64,000 bases of DNA from Epiperipatus broadwayi (Eukaryota; Onychophora; Udeonychophora; Euonychophora; Peripatidae), in NCBI GenBank assembly GCA_028023455.1, contig JAQFVV010000156.1, forward strand, positions 2,005,236 through 2,069,235, read 5' to 3'. A program made the translations under genes and the position numbers. The notes beneath the pieces are model-generated. The model was not told the origin of the DNA. It saw only the letters and a list, made by a program, of their open reading frames with translations, and did not search any database. This document shows, one piece after another, positions 23,433 through 36,636 of this stretch; position 1 is the first letter of the stretch, and every line of letters begins with the position of its first letter.

Positions 23433-24060
23433 ATTGGTAAATGCAAGCTATATATAAGTCATGTGACATCTGACTTTTTATTATTACTATGATTAATTAT
23501 GCAAATAAATCAATAAAAAAGAAAATAATAAAAGTATTAATTAAATGATTTCATGCATTTGGGTGCAGTTTAATTATAATTTAAAAAGATCAATCAGTAA
23601 AATTAAAAAATAAAATATAAAGAAGGTGAGAAAATATATTTTGCTCACATGGGAGTCAAAGATTACTGACTTTATTACTAAAAACTAATTGTAGTCTTTA
23701 TCCTGTATAGTTTATCTTATGACTAATACAGATTAGAGCTTGAAAAATTATTTTTAGATTTATTATTATTATTGTTTTTATTATTATTTTTAAAAAAATA
23801 AGTTCATGACTAAATGATTAAATTCTTTTTTTTTTTTTTTTTTACAGCAAAGCACATATGCTAATAAAATTAATATATTTATTGTTGGGTTTTTTTAAAA
23901 AAACTAATTATTGTAATATTATATCCATTTATACTTTTTTTTTTAAATTTTCATTATTACTAATATTTAATGTTTTAAAATACATATTGAATAACAATAT
24001 GTAACAAAATATTTTTAATGATACTAATAAAATTTTACAATAAAATCTTTTTTTATTATT
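23433..24060. other. AT-rich DNA, no gene seen
   Basis: Contains T-runs (about 23825-23843) and ATT repeats at about 23760-23790. No gene or repeat family recognised. Confidence 0.4.
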
Positions 24061-24157
24061 AGAAGCTACAAATAAACAGTGTGGCTTCTCCTTAAACAAA
24101 GGCAAGAATCTCTCAGCAATTATGCCCAGAGAAACCTGTTAGCCACTTTATTTTACT
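24061..24157 (-). repeat. 3' UTR fragment of the 20.5-kb LINE family
   Basis: The minus strand contains GGTTTCTCTGGGCATAATTG followed by CTGAGAGATTC, matching the ends of the two LINE fragments near 21590 and 22045. It is a third, very short 3' piece in the opposite orientation, directly beside a family A hammerhead repeat. Confidence 0.75.
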
Positions 24158-24159
24158 CT

Positions 24160-24370
24160 CCAGACAGGAGGGCCACCTAGTGGGAGCCTAGTAATTAATG
24201 CTAGAAGGTTTGTGCATAAAATTTCTATCTAGTACCTACTCATCCAATATACCCAGACTAGTTTCTAGCTTGTGGCTTTGATCAATGAGTAGCTTTCACT
24301 ACTGTCGAGATTTTGCGACTGCTTTAACAGCTTGTGTAAGCTTAGGAAATAGTAATCATGTGATACAGTT
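24160..24370. repeat. Family A hammerhead repeat, compact copy
   Basis: It contains the family A landmarks GGTTTGTGCATAAAAT, TCTAGTACCTACTCATCCAA, GACTAGTTTCTAGCTTGTGG, and the end AGCTTAGGAAATAGTAATCA. The middle is shortened compared with the copy at 19.6 kb. Confidence 0.75.
24250..24291 (-). ncRNA. Hammerhead-like RNA, family A, with compensated stem I
   Basis: Minus strand: stem I is UACUCA/UGGGUA, fully paired, where most copies have UCCUCA/UGGGGA, so C-G became A-U. GAAAC-UA-GUC is kept. The core reads UUGAUCA in place of CUGAUGA, so it is probably inactive now. Confidence 0.6.
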
Positions 24371-25843
24371 ATAAATAGACAATTATAATTGTTTAAACTC
24401 CAAAAAAAAAGAAGAAAGAGGGGCAATAATAAAAAGTTAGAAGCCAGATTTCTGCAAGAAGTTAAAAATGTAATGGCTATAGTCTATTGTTACAATTAGT
24501 GCTGAGAATTGAATAATGAGATGAGAAACTCAAGATGACTTAAGAGACAGAAGATTGTAAAGTAAGAGAGAATTAGTTGAAATAAAGATTTTATTTGAGA
24601 TATAAATGCTAGTAAGAATTATTCGTGAGTTAAGTTACAAAGGGAAAAAGAACTTTGATGAGAAGATAAAAATATTAGTTTTAGTTTTTAAAATGTAATG
24701 AGGTTTGCTTGATTATTTTTACTTTTTGTTAAAAAGTGGTTTTTTAAAAAAGAAAAAAATGTTAATTATTTATTTAGACTTGCTAAAATATTCATTTGAC
24801 ACGAGTCTTTTTTCTTCTTCACGGAAACTGAAAATTGAAATTGGAAACAAAAATGGTTGTATCTTTGCCATATCATATTTGCTGAATTACATTAGGCAAG
24901 TTTTTTTTAATGGAAATATATATAATCTATTATCTATAATGTGAAAGTTATATACTGTATAATTTTTAAAGTCAAAATGTATAAAATAAAATAAAAACAT
25001 ATCAAATAAATATATATACCATAATCTGCAAAAGATAAATAATAATATTAGAAAATGAATATATTCTTTACTGCAAGTTCTAGTAATGCCTAATTATCAA
25101 TATTTTAAAAGTCTAATATGAAATATATTGGTATCTTTAGATTTTTTTATTTCAAATTCGTACTCCAAATGGAATGAAAATTTGAAACTATCAAAAGGAA
25201 ACGTAAAAAATTATATCTTAATATATACTTACTTTAGCATTTTCTTACATATTTAACTTTAAACTGCTGAATGTTATGCCCAAGGTATGGTGGATCCATG
25301 TGAGGCAGGTAGTGGAATGATTTTCAATATGAGTTTTTAACTGTGAATAATAAATAAACAGGGCCTGATTAAGAGTACCTTCTGCTAACATATAGGATAG
25401 AATATTAATCTACCAAAGACATCTTTCTTTTTTTACTGACTTCAATCAATTAATTGGGTGTAGAGTCTGATCATTAGATATCTCTCTTGCAATTGATCAT
25501 TTTCTATACCAATTGTGACCATGACAACAACTGTCCATTCTTTAACTATACTCGCAACAACTGTGATTTTAATTCTAATTATATACAATTGTTTATGTTT
25601 ATTTTTTTTCAAAAGGAGAATAAGAAATTTGTTTTCTTCTATTGTGATTACATTTGTTAAAAGCAATTTGTCTATTTTAATTTATAAATGTATCATTCTT
25701 TTTTATTTGTACAGTTATATTTTTGAACTGAGGTGTAGTAATATATAATGTTAAATATGAGAAAGTATAAAATATAATGAGTACCTGATGCCAACTATAA
25801 AAGTGTCTAAATGAATATCCCATGTTAAATATAGATTATGGTG
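24371..25843. other. AT-rich DNA, no gene seen
   Basis: Only short chance frames. No repeat family from elsewhere in the window recognised. Confidence 0.4.
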
Positions 25844-25854
25844 CATGAATAAAT

Positions 25855-28800
25855 CATCATCATCATTATCAACCATTATCAATCCACTGCAGGATGAAGG
25901 TCTCTCCAAGTTTAATCCATCTTCTCCGATCTTTAGCTTCTCTTCTCCACATCACCTCTACACATTTTCTTATTTCATCCATCCATCTTACATGTGGTTT
26001 CCTTCTGGGTCTTTTACAATCTCTTGGAATCCAATTTAAAATTTCAATTGTCCATCTATTATCATCTCTTCTAGCAATATGTCCAGCCCAACTCCACTTC
26101 AATCTTTTAATTTTTTCAATGAGGTCAGTAACACCTGTTTGTTCTCTTACCCATACATTGCGTTTTCGATCTCTTCTTGTTACTCCCAACATACATCTCT
26201 CCATACTTCTTTGAGTGGTCTGAAGTCTCTGTATTGATCTTCTATTAAGTGTCCAAGTCTCAGATCCATAAGGAAGAACTGGTAAAACACATTTGTTAAA
26301 AACCTTTCTTTTCAAACACATAGGCATATTTCCTTTTAATATCAAGTTATTTCTACCAAAAGCACTCCAAACAAGTTTAATTCTATGATTAATTTCCTCT
26401 ATTATGTTTCCATCTGTATTAATAATCTGACCAAGGTATTTGTAACTCTTAACTTCTTCTAATTCATCATAATCAATCTTTATTTTCATATTTGGAGCAA
26501 ATCGATTAAACATTACTTTAGTCTTTTTAACATTTATCTTTAGTCCTACTTTCCTACTTTCATCTGATAACTCCTGCAACATTTCCTGCAGCTCGGAAGC
26601 ATTATTTGCAAAAACAACTACATCATCTGCGAAATCTAAATGACTTAATTAATCTCCATTTACTTTCACTCCTTTAGTTTCCCATTTTAATCCACAAAAT
26701 ACTTCTTGCAGCACTGCTGTAAAAAGTTTTGGAGATATGGAGTCACCTTGTCTTACACCTTTCTCAATGTTGTCTTTCCCAGTATCATTATGTAATCTAA
26801 TTGTTGCTGTTGCATTTTTATAAATATTCTTTAAAATATGACAATATCCTGGATCTATACCTTGATGATCCAATGCTTTAATCACTGAAGAAATGTTTAT
26901 AGAATCAAATGCCTTTTCATAATCTACAAATCCAAAACATAATGACAACTCATATTCATTTGTCCTTTCTATAACTTCTCTCAATACTTGAATATGATCT
27001 ACTGTACTAAAACCACTTTTAAATCCAGCTTGTTCTCTTGGTTGGTGAAAATCCAAGGTTCTCTGTAGACGAGTTGTAATTATCTTGGTAAAAATTTTAT
27101 ATAAAACTGATAAAAGGCTGATAGGTCTGTAATTTCTAATATCTTCTTTATCACCTTTTTTAAATATTAATATTATTACTGCATTCTTCCAATCATCTGG
27201 TACATCTTTATCATTTAGACATTTGGTATATAACTTTGCTAAAATTTTTTCTGTTTCTTCACCTGCTTCTTTTAATATATCAATTATAATTCCATCATTA
27301 CCTGGAGCCTTTCCTTTCTTCATACATTTAATTGCATTTCTCACTTTTTCATTTAAAATTCTGGGCAATTCGGAAGATGTAATAGATATAGGAGGTACTT
27401 GATCTTTATTACTATATAATTCTTGATAAAAAGTTTCTACCAATTTCATGATGTCATCTCTCTTTTTAGTAATAATTCCATCTTTTTTCCTTATTGCAGA
27501 TATAAATTTGCTACCAATACCAAAATGTTGTTTTACATTCTTAAGACTTTTATTTTCTTCTACAGCTTTTCTTGCTAGTTCACAGTTATACTTTCTTATA
27601 TCATTTTCAACTCTTTTCCGCACCATTTTACAAAATTCGAGATATTCAATTCTTTTTAATGCATCATTCTTGCATCTCTTCATATTCCTTCTTTTCTTCA
27701 TAAGTTCTCTAGTCTCAGTAGAAATTTTATTAGTCAATTGCTGCTTTTTTCTACCAGCTATCTTTGTTGCAGTTTTTAAAAGTGTATCAGTTATTTTCAT
27801 ATTAATTTCATTCAAATCTGAATCATGTTCAAAATCTACTAATACTTGAAACCGATTTGTAAGTTCTAATTTAAATTCATTAGAATGTTTCTGAAGATTA
27901 GGAATATCAACTGTAAATATAGTTTTTCTTAATAATTTTTGTCTCTCTAGTTTTACATTAACATGTATCTTACCCCTTACTAATCGATGATCACTTCCTG
28001 TGTTAAATTTATTAAGAACATTACAATCTTGAAATATGTATTTCCTGTTAGTCAAAATATAATCCAATTCTGCTGTACCTTCATTTGGATGCTTCCATGT
28101 CCATTTCCTTCTAACATTTTTCTCAAAAAAAGAATTCATAATATAAAGTTTTTCCTTCTCTGCAAACTCCACAAGTCTATGTCCTCTCTCATTTCTATTA
28201 CCATAACCAAAATTACCTACAACACTTTCATCTTTCATTTGTTTACCAATTCTAGCATTAAAATCTCCCATAACAATTTTAAAATGTTGTTTACTCTGAT
28301 CAAAAGCCTTTTGTACATCCATATAAAAATCTTCTACTACTTCATCACTGTGATAACTTGTTGGGGCATAAACCTGAATTATCTGCATTTGATATCTGCT
28401 ATTAAGTTGTATAACTAATCTTGCCACTCTGTCTGATACACCATCAATCTCCACAATATTGTTCTTCCACTTTTTATTTATAATGAATCCTACTCCACTT
28501 GTATTTCCAATATTTGTGCCTTTATAATAGAGCATATGTCCATTTTTTAAATCAATTGTCTCTTCACCTTTTCTTCTAACTTCACAAAGTCCAATAATAT
28601 CCCATTTAATATAAGAGAGTTCTTCTTCTAATTCTTGCAATCTTCCTTCACTTGAAAGTGATCTGCAGTTGTTAGTACCTAAATAAAAAGTCATCATCAA
28701 ATGGCAGCCTGGGTCCGCCTCCAGGATATTCTTAGCACCCTCCGCCTTCGGCCACCAACCGCTGCCTTGGTTGGTGACTTTACAGCCTCCTGGGATTAAG

Positions 28801-29148
28801 GGCCATGCTTTATTTTTGTCTGTCATAATTGTATAATTGGGAAAAATCTTTATCATTTACACAAACATTCATTCTGCCTTATCAGGCACTGAGAAGAAAG
28901 ACCATGGTGTTTCTTGATCTTAAACTCAGAGGTAAAAAGCCAATAAACTCACCATGCTGGCTAATGCGTGTTGGTGAGCAGCCCATCCATATTCGTATAC
29001 TATATGAATAAACATATAGTAATAACAGCTGCAACGACAAGAACGTATGGAGTGGACATTAGGAATTTGCCCTGCTCGGTTCCTTTAAGGCCTCCAAGAG
29101 GAATCAAAGGGTCTCCTTTCAGTTAATAGCAAACTCCTTTCTGCAGCC
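25855..29148 (-). mobile_element. Full-length RTE-clade LINE, about 3.3 kb
   Basis: It is bounded by an 11-bp target-site duplication, CATGAATAAAT, at 25844-25854 and 29149-29159. It holds a 5' leader of about 290 bp, one long ORF of about 995 codons with endonuclease and RT, and an almost absent 3' UTR ending in (TGA)n. Short overall length, one ORF with these motifs and a microsatellite tail fit the RTE clade (BovB/RTE-1 group). The exact duplication and near-intact ORF point to a recent insertion. Confidence 0.9.
25869..28856 (-). pseudogene. RTE LINE ORF: EEP endonuclease plus reverse transcriptase, one stop
   Basis: It encodes the protein that nicks target DNA and copies the LINE RNA into the nick. 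ATG at 28856. Residues about 50-300 are an exonuclease/endonuclease/phosphatase-type endonuclease: [11 protein letters not shown] (catalytic Glu), MGDFNARIG, and GSDHRLV at the end. The RT follows: [46 protein letters not shown], and the active site FADDVVVFA. The C-terminal region includes YGSETWTLNRR and GHIARRDDNRW. A single TAA, at about 26650 and just before the FADD box, splits the ORF; otherwise it is open. The natural stop lies in the (TGA)n tail at 25869. The interrupted product would lack the active site. Confidence 0.9.
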
Positions 29149-29159
29149 CATGAATAAAT

Positions 29160-29989
29160 ACCTGGTAATAAATATAAAGAACATAAGTACAATAAAAAAG
29201 GAAGAAAATGTGAATATCCTTTCCTAATATTAATAGATTTATTAATGTTTGTAATTCAGTAAAACTCAATTTAAAATTGCTTAAAATAGTTTTAACAAAT
29301 TATAAAGAAAATAAAAATGTTGATAGAATGGACAATATCTAGTGTAATGAAAAATTAATAAAAATTATTAGTTGATAGGATTTGTTTTATCTATTTTTCG
29401 AATGATAATTATTAAATAATAATTACTATCATTTTAACTAAATTTAAATCTTTAATGTGCAATGAATATAAGTCAGTTTTAAGATATATTAAAGGTAGTT
29501 GAATCACCATAGTATATATAATATTTATGAAATACAATTATAATTTTCTTTCACAGCAAACCCAGTCTCATTAAGAAATCCCAATGCTTATTTTGTTATC
29601 TTAATTATTTATCTTAGATTTATATTTTAACTTAATTTTTATTAATATTTATAATTTATAAAAATTAATATTGTAGATTGATTTAAAACAACTTCAATAT
29701 TGACATTTTGTATATGGATATAATTTGAGAAATATAACATGTTTAGATAATTTTAAAAAATAAAATGCTAGTGCCTTCATCATATTTTCATCAGGTTTTT
29801 CAACTACACTTTCTATTCATTAACAGTAATTTGTGGTTCCCAATATAGGACCTGAAACATTAAAAGAGGCCCACAGCTGATTTGAGTGACACAAGATAAT
29901 AAATGAGAGGCTAGGTAATCAAATTAAGAGGTTTTAATTTAAGAATTTGTGTTCAAATGTTAGTATTGTTTTAATATGATAGCTATGAA
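29160..29989. other. AT-rich DNA, no gene seen
   Basis: No ORF or repeat recognised. Confidence 0.4.
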
Positions 29990-30124
29990 TAATTTGGAGT
30001 TAGTAATGAATATATTCATTAGCAAATTCTTCATATAGTAGTGTCACCCAATGCAAGTCTTAATAATCTATGGATGTAAGAAGATTTGTGCATAAAATCC
30101 TTTCTGGTGCCTGCTCATCCAATA

Positions 30125-30166
30125 TCCCATGACTAGTTTTTAATTTGTGGCTTTCATCAGTGAGGA
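30125..30166 (-). ncRNA. Degenerate hammerhead, family A
   Basis: CUGAUGA is intact on the minus strand, but GAAA is AAAA and an extra A sits between GUC and stem I (UGGGA). Probably inactive. Confidence 0.5.
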
Positions 30167-30466
30167 GCCTTATATATAAAATAGTGGTGCTATGCACAAA
30201 CTTTCTTGCATTCATTGATTACTAGGGCTTGCAGTAGGTAGTACTACTTCATGAAGAGTTTGCTAATGTATTAACAGCTTGTGTAAGCATAGTACTGATC
30301 ACATGATAGTTTATTGGTTTTAATATTATAGCTATGTATAATTTGGGGTTAGTAATGAATATATTCATTAGAAAATATTCTATATAGAAGGGTCATCTAG
30401 TGAAAGTCTTAATAATCAATGAATGCAAGAAGGTTTGTGCATAAATTCCATATCTAGCGCCTATTC

Positions 30467-30509
30467 ATCCTATGACTAGTTTCTAGCTTGTGGCATTGAT
30501 CAGTGAAGA
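30467..30509 (-). ncRNA. Degenerate hammerhead, family A
   Basis: Minus strand: core CUGAUCA, GAAAC-UA-GUC kept, stem I disturbed (UCUUCA against AUAGGA). Probably inactive. Confidence 0.45.
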
Positions 30510-30844
30510 GCCTTGTATATGAGATAATGATGTTATGTATAAATTTCCTTGCATTCATTGATTACTAAGACTCACACTGGGTATTACTACTGTGTGAAGA
30601 GTTTGATACTGTATTAACAACTTGTATAAGCATAGTAAATAGTGATCACATGATGTTTTATTGGTTTTATATCATATCTGTCCAAAGAATGATGGTGACA
30701 CCAAAATATATAGATACTGAATTGGGTTCAGATCTATATGTTTATACAAGCAAATGAGCTTTTAAAACATTGTTGTGTTTAATCTTGGCTAAAAAGCACT
30801 TGCTAGAGAATTGCATTAGATTTTAAGATCTAGATGCAGTGCTC

Positions 30845-30886
30845 TTCTCATTGATGTAAGCTTCAAGCTAGAAGCTAGTCTGGGGA
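30845..30886 (+). ncRNA. Degenerate hammerhead, family A
   Basis: Plus strand: stem I UUCUCA/UGGGGA pairs with two G.U wobbles. The core reads UUGAUGU and GAAG replaces GAAA; the triplet GUC is kept. Probably inactive. Confidence 0.5.
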
Positions 30887-31060
30887 TATTGAATGAATAG
30901 GCACTACAAAGGGATTTTATGCACAAACCTTATTGCATTCAGTGATTACTAAGGCATGCAATAGATGGCACTGCTATATAGATAGTTCGATACTGTGTTA
31001 ACAGCTTGTATGAGCATAGGAAATGGTGATTATGTGAAGGTTTAATTATCATCTGTATGC

Positions 31061-33698
31061 ATAAATAAAATCATATATTAATAAAGAGAGACTTATTCTG
31101 ATAGTATATGTTATTTTTATTTGTATTATATAGATTAAAAAAAAGACTTTTGATATTTTTTTTAATTTGTGATTAATTACCAAATATTCTAAATGTTTAT
31201 ATTTTTTACATCTATAATCATAATTGGAGCTACTTTCATCCTCTAGATTAATTTTTCAATGCTTTACAATTAAATTCAGTGGTAAATTGGTAGATTCTGG
31301 AGCTTAAGGCCATGAATCATGTCCAGATCTGTTACTTCCACTGCTATTCTAACTTCTTATTAGCTCCAAAGAAAACAGAATCATTTGATTGTTTATTCTA
31401 TTTGTTGTTAAATGTTTTTAGAAAAATTCAAATTTTGTTTAAACTTTTTAAATATATTTAATTGTCAGTAATAATACACAGATCAATATATAGTATATCC
31501 AATTGTATTATTCTCATCCTTTTTTTAGATATTGTTGGCTGACCAGTGATAATTCTAGCATGAAATCAAACCGATGTGTGAATATTGAGTTCATTCTGTC
31601 AAAAACATTCTTGATTTTTTCATTTTTTCTAAACAGTAAAATTGGCTAATGGTTTTTAAACATTATAGATTATCATATTAGGTTGGCTTATGGGATTATT
31701 TACTATTGTAATATAAGCTCCTTGTTTAAATTTTTATTTTCTTTATATTTTTTACTTTCTGCTCAATATTCTTGTCTTTCCCTGATCGGTCATATGATAT
31801 GCATGTTCTGTTGCCTTAGATACTTCTGATGTTTTCTCTTTAATTATTACTTGTACACAAAGGGGGTCTTTCACTTCACATGGTATTCATAAATGCAGCA
31901 TTTATTTTATAGCATTATAAGTTTAGATTTTATAGAGGCTAGGATTCATTAAAGAGTGTTCTGACTTTCAAAATCTGTACATTTTCTTTAATTTTTCTGC
32001 TATTCCTAGTAAAACTATAATTCTTTTTTTATTTTTATGTTTCCCTTTTTGTTGTTTAAGATCTATTTAATAATTACTGGTAGATAACCATTTTTCAGGA
32101 GAATTTGTTATGTGTAGGACTTTGTTTTTTCAAGTCATTGTCTTTCAAACAGCTTTGTTTTATGTTTCTGCAATGTTTTCAAGTATATGCTAAGTATTTT
32201 TCTATATAAGAGGAAATCTTCTCGCAAGGACATATAAGCATATTAATTTTCATTCTTATTCTAATTCCATTGTAAATTTTATTGGTGAAGATATATTATT
32301 GTATGTCAAGAATATTTGTAATAGTGATTCACAATAAATTTATTACTTACATGGTGAAACAATAACTTAAATGGGTATTTAGATAGTTGTGACTGTAATA
32401 TCAATTTTTTTCCATTTTCTAGCCATTCCTTGATTCTATTGAAAGAAATCTGTGTTGAATTGATGGTGTGTTATTATTATATATCAATATTATTAATAGG
32501 ATGTGTGTTATTATTGTATAGCAATATTATTAATAAGAAGTGTTATTCTGAATTTCTAAGCTTTTATTTTTATTTAATCTTTTTTTAACAACTTTGCATA
32601 TAATTATGATTCAAATCTGTATTAAATATTATTATTCTAATCTATATTATATATTCTATTTATATACATATTACATGAATATATATATTGTAACATTATA
32701 AAAAAAATAATAACATTGGGAAATAATCAAATACAATCTGAATAAAATAGAGCCCAATCGTTGGTCACCATTTTTTAATAGGATATTGATTATAATATGG
32801 GATGAGAATATAAAACTTTAGTATGTTTCAGAATCGAGAAATCATTCATAATAATATAAATCTAGCCTAAATATGGAGTACCATTTTATAACAGCTCCAA
32901 GGTTGCTTTGGCATTGTGTATTGATTGCCACCTGTACATGATCATTATCAGCCAGCATCGGGTAGCTATTTGTAACAATAATAATGAATCTTCTACTCCA
33001 CTATCTCTCTACTGATTTGGTCAGCATTTATCATAAAACAAAAAAATTAACCTATAGATTTTTAGACAGCCACTTATTACTGACACAATATGGAAATAAA
33101 AGATAATGAAGAAATGCCCTTAAGTTTAAATATTATTTATAACAGAGCAAAACATGCATCAATAAATACTAACTCTGTTATAACCTGTGTAAAATTATCT
33201 AGCTCAGTCATTGGTCACACTAGACCATAACAATATTTCCAATACATAATTATTTAGATTGTCTACTATACTATAGTAAAATACTAATGACAATTTTTAT
33301 TAAAACCTAATTTATTAAGATAGTATTTAAAACAAAAGAAAGCAAACAAGATCATCATTTCAGATATCACCAAATCTATTCACTATCCCAAAATAAAGTA
33401 CTTTAAGGAGTGAGATCATATGTCATTGTCCTAAATGATGACATATGCCTAAAATATTTATTTAATTTATAATTGAATGAAACCAAATTCAAATCAACAA
33501 ATAACTAAGTTCTAATATACTTTTACTAATCAACTACTAAAAATAGTAATGAAAATTTACGTTAAAATTTAATGATATTCCATTTAAATAAACTAGTTCC
33601 TAAATAATTATAACATATTTTTTTTCGTTTTTTATATATTTATTACTATTACAATTTAATCTTTCTCTTTATTGCATTGCCCAATTCAACCAATATTA
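31061..33698. other. AT-rich DNA, no gene seen
   Basis: About 2.6 kb without a convincing ORF, RNA gene or repeat shared with other parts of the window. Confidence 0.45.
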
Positions 33699-33890
33699 TT
33701 ATTAACACTTTTCTTTATTACTTTTTACAATGCCTTATCCAGTTATTATATCAATTATATTATAACAGTTTCGATTGGCCCAGCAATCTTCTTCAGATCT
33801 ATAACAAACATAAATACAAATATATGGATATTTTATACAGAAACACATAATTTTTATATATATTTCATATTATAAATTCTTCTTTTTAAC
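33699..33890 (-). repeat. Left arm of a split inverted repeat (family D)
   Basis: Reverse complement of 39663-39858. Both arms end beside TA/CA-rich microsatellite DNA. The LTR element at 34409-39613 lies between them, so an inverted pair was split by its insertion. The minus strand carries a hammerhead-like CUGAAGA...GAAA motif at about 33767-33796. Confidence 0.85.
33767..33796 (-). ncRNA. Possible hammerhead-like motif, family D
   Basis: Minus strand: CUGAAGA, one extra A, a five-pair helix GAUUG/CAAUC with loop CUGGGC, then GAAAC. I cannot find a convincing stem I or a standard triplet. The copy at 39758-39785 keeps the helix but reads AAAA for GAAA. It may be a relic or coincidence. Confidence 0.3.
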
Positions 33891-34408
33891 ACACACACAC
33901 ACACATATATATATATACTTTTATGTATCCTTTATACATATATCTACACAAATATACAGTATTCTTGTATTCTTTAAACATTTTTATATTTATATTATTT
34001 AAATAATTAATTAGTACTTTCTATAATCGTATATATATTTTATAATTATATATTTTATTTATTTGTTATTTTTTATTTTCATTGATATATAATAAAAAAT
34101 ATATATAATAAAAAAATAAATTATAAATATAACTAAAAACAAAAAAGAATTAGAAATTATGAATATAAATTAAGAATAAATATTAAGTATTGATATTAAT
34201 AAAATTGGGAATATAAAAGATTGAAAATATGAATAAAATATAATGTTAAAATTAGAATAAAAAAGTGAATATATTAATGAAAATAAAAAAATAATAAATA
34301 AATAAAATATAGAATTATAGAACATATATATGATTATAGAAAGTATTTAAATAATATAAATATAAAAATGTTTAAAGAAATTAAGAGTATATTTGTATAT
34401 ATATATAT
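33889..34408. repeat. Microsatellite-rich spacer
   Basis: (AC)n at about 33889-33905 is followed by (TA)n and long A/T-rich sequence. The LTR element's left end lies in a TA run at 34391-34408. No gene seen. Confidence 0.6.
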
Positions 34409-36636
34409 TGCAACGATCCGGAGAATAAGACTTAACGTAAACTGCACTACGGGGCGCCATCTAGGCATTTGAACCTAGAAAAATTTATAAAGTAGGCAGA
34501 TACATAAGTCAAAAAAAAAATTTTTCTTTTTTTTTTATTTAAATTTTGATTCCGGTCGTTAGCCCATGTCACTAGCTCAGGGAGTAGCAGAGATTTAATA
34601 ATATCATCTCTTATCTAATTAGATTTCAACATTAAAAAATAAATAAAATAAGCCATTACCAGTAATTAGCATACAAACATTTATTTATGCACATATATAT
34701 AAGATTTAAAATTATTTTAGTATTAGTTTTACATTTTAACATTTAACATTATTTTTAACTTTGATTTTTGACTTTAATTTACATTTAATTACTATTATAT
34801 TCTAATTTTACATTTTAATTAAGTTCGCACAGATAAATTTATGAAAGCTTGTTTATAATGTTGAATATAGATTGGTTACATAGATTTCACGGTTAAAAAC
34901 ATTTCAAAGTAAACATAAACGATCAAAATATAAAATCATTGATACTGGCAATTGCAGAGGGAAATTTATAAGTAACCCAGTAGTATTCACCATAAGATAC
35001 TTGCATTGTCACCAATGACTTAAAAGACATCCGAATAAATACATTTTAGATACTCACCGTAAGGTATCATTATTTATCGAATGTCTATATATTTTGATCA
35101 AATATGAAAATGAAAATATAGTTAACCGATAAACAATCCATGCAAGCGTCTATAAACAACTTAAATTTAATGCATTTTTATTTAGGGTCAAGTATGAATA
35201 GACCACATAGATTTGCATTTGAAAATAAAATATTCTATCCCTATTTAACCTTAGGCTAAAATTCGCAGTCAAACTGGCATCAATCCATCTGATACATCGA
35301 TGTATTCAATGTAATACGGAATACGGCAGCACCAAAAAGATTAAGAGAAGATATTGACTTTCATTAGATAGGAATATTACTTCTATCCAATGAGAAGAAC
35401 AATAAAAAAAAACTCCATAGAGAGGAACTGCGCTCTGCGTCTTATAATTCCTTCCATAGGCAAAACGGGAGAGTGCGGCATATATATAAACGATTCTGCC
35501 CGTAGCGAATCTCCGACTACATCTACTAACTACATCAATATATCCAATCCATTGACCCAATTTAACAACGAAACAAATAACCTAAGATTACCCTACCCTA
35601 ATATAACTTTACAAATCTATACAGCCATTCATGCCCGACTTAAGTTTAACATTTATATAATTTAACTTAACGGAAAACAGAAATCATAATAAAACTTAAA
35701 GAACAAAATTAAATAAATGGAAATGATTTTAAATAAATAAATAAAAAATACATCAAATAACATTATTAATAAATTAAGTTGGTCAGATAGGATAATATTG
35801 CAATCATTTAAATATGGAAAGTTTTAATTTAATGTTCATTATTTATAAAGTTCTTACGGTCTAAAACAGTCCATCTTTATCAGTTGCTTGCCATGAACGT
35901 GAATTCCCATGCCGTCCTAAAATTGGTATTCTGTTGGCCGATTTATTTATCCATCCGGAGGTTTTTTCTTTAACTGGTCCTCAATGTAGAAAAACGATAG
36001 TTCATTTCTTTTTCTTTCTTAGCAAAGCTGAAGGGATTGAATCGTGCGTCTTTTTTCAATCCCTTCTCCTTCACTTCCGCACTAACACATCTCTCTCACA
36101 TCGTAATAATCATTCACTAGTCACTAATTAATAATTTTCAAATTTTCCTTTTATACGTATTCGAAGGATTGACTTAACATTACGTCATCGATGTGATGAT
36201 CCTTTTCGTTGAGGTCCGATTTCCCAATGGATTTATTTCATTTGCTAAAAGTTTCTATTGTTTTCCTAGTTGACCTATGTTTTTACATTTAAATGCCCAA
36301 GGCTGGTTTACATTTAACTAATTAACAATCATTTCCATTTCTGATTAATTAACCTGTTTTCCAAATCAAAAATATATTTAAAGATAAATTTAAAGATATA
36401 ATTTCATCTCCAAATCTTTTTAAAATTTAGTTTTAAAATACTTTTTCTTTACTAAAGTTTTATTTTAATAATTTTTCATTATCTGTGCAATTTAATATAT
36501 AAGAGTTTAAGATGATATTTAATTTCAATTTTTAATTCTTAAAGAAAATTTTTAAATGCGAACTTTTTAATTTACTTTCATGTTTAATAAATTTAAAAAA
36601 AAAACAACAATGTAACGAACGTCTGTGCTCATTACA
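34409..36636 (-). repeat. 3' LTR of the 34.4-kb element
   Basis: In minus sense it begins TGTAATGAGC and ends GATCGTTGCA, giving the usual TG...CA. It contains GGGCGCCA near 34452, two short palindromes near 34983 and 35049, and chance frames of 84 and 91 codons at 35306-35665 that overlap on opposite strands. No polypurine tract is obvious beside it. Confidence 0.88.

Larger units (their letters stand above)
29990..31060. repeat. Cluster of three family A hammerhead repeat pieces
   Basis: Forward landmarks (GATTTGTGCATAAAATCC, GACTAGTTTTTAATTTGTGG) occur at about 30030-30175 and again at about 30400-30510. Reverse-complement halves are at about 30190-30300, 30535-30660 and 30715-31040. Hammerhead-like cores lie on minus at 30125-30166 and 30467-30509, and on plus at 30845-30886. 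The arrangement is a compound of tandem and inverted partial units. Confidence 0.75.

Noticed and set aside
27448-28418. Plus-strand ORFs of 133 and 143 codons
   Set aside because: Antisense shadows of the RTE endonuclease/RT ORF.
35306-35665. Overlapping ORFs of 84 and 91 codons in the 2.2-kb LTR, repeated at 38264-38518
   Set aside because: Opposite-strand overlap, no recognisable domain, and the plus-strand one is not maintained in the second LTR.
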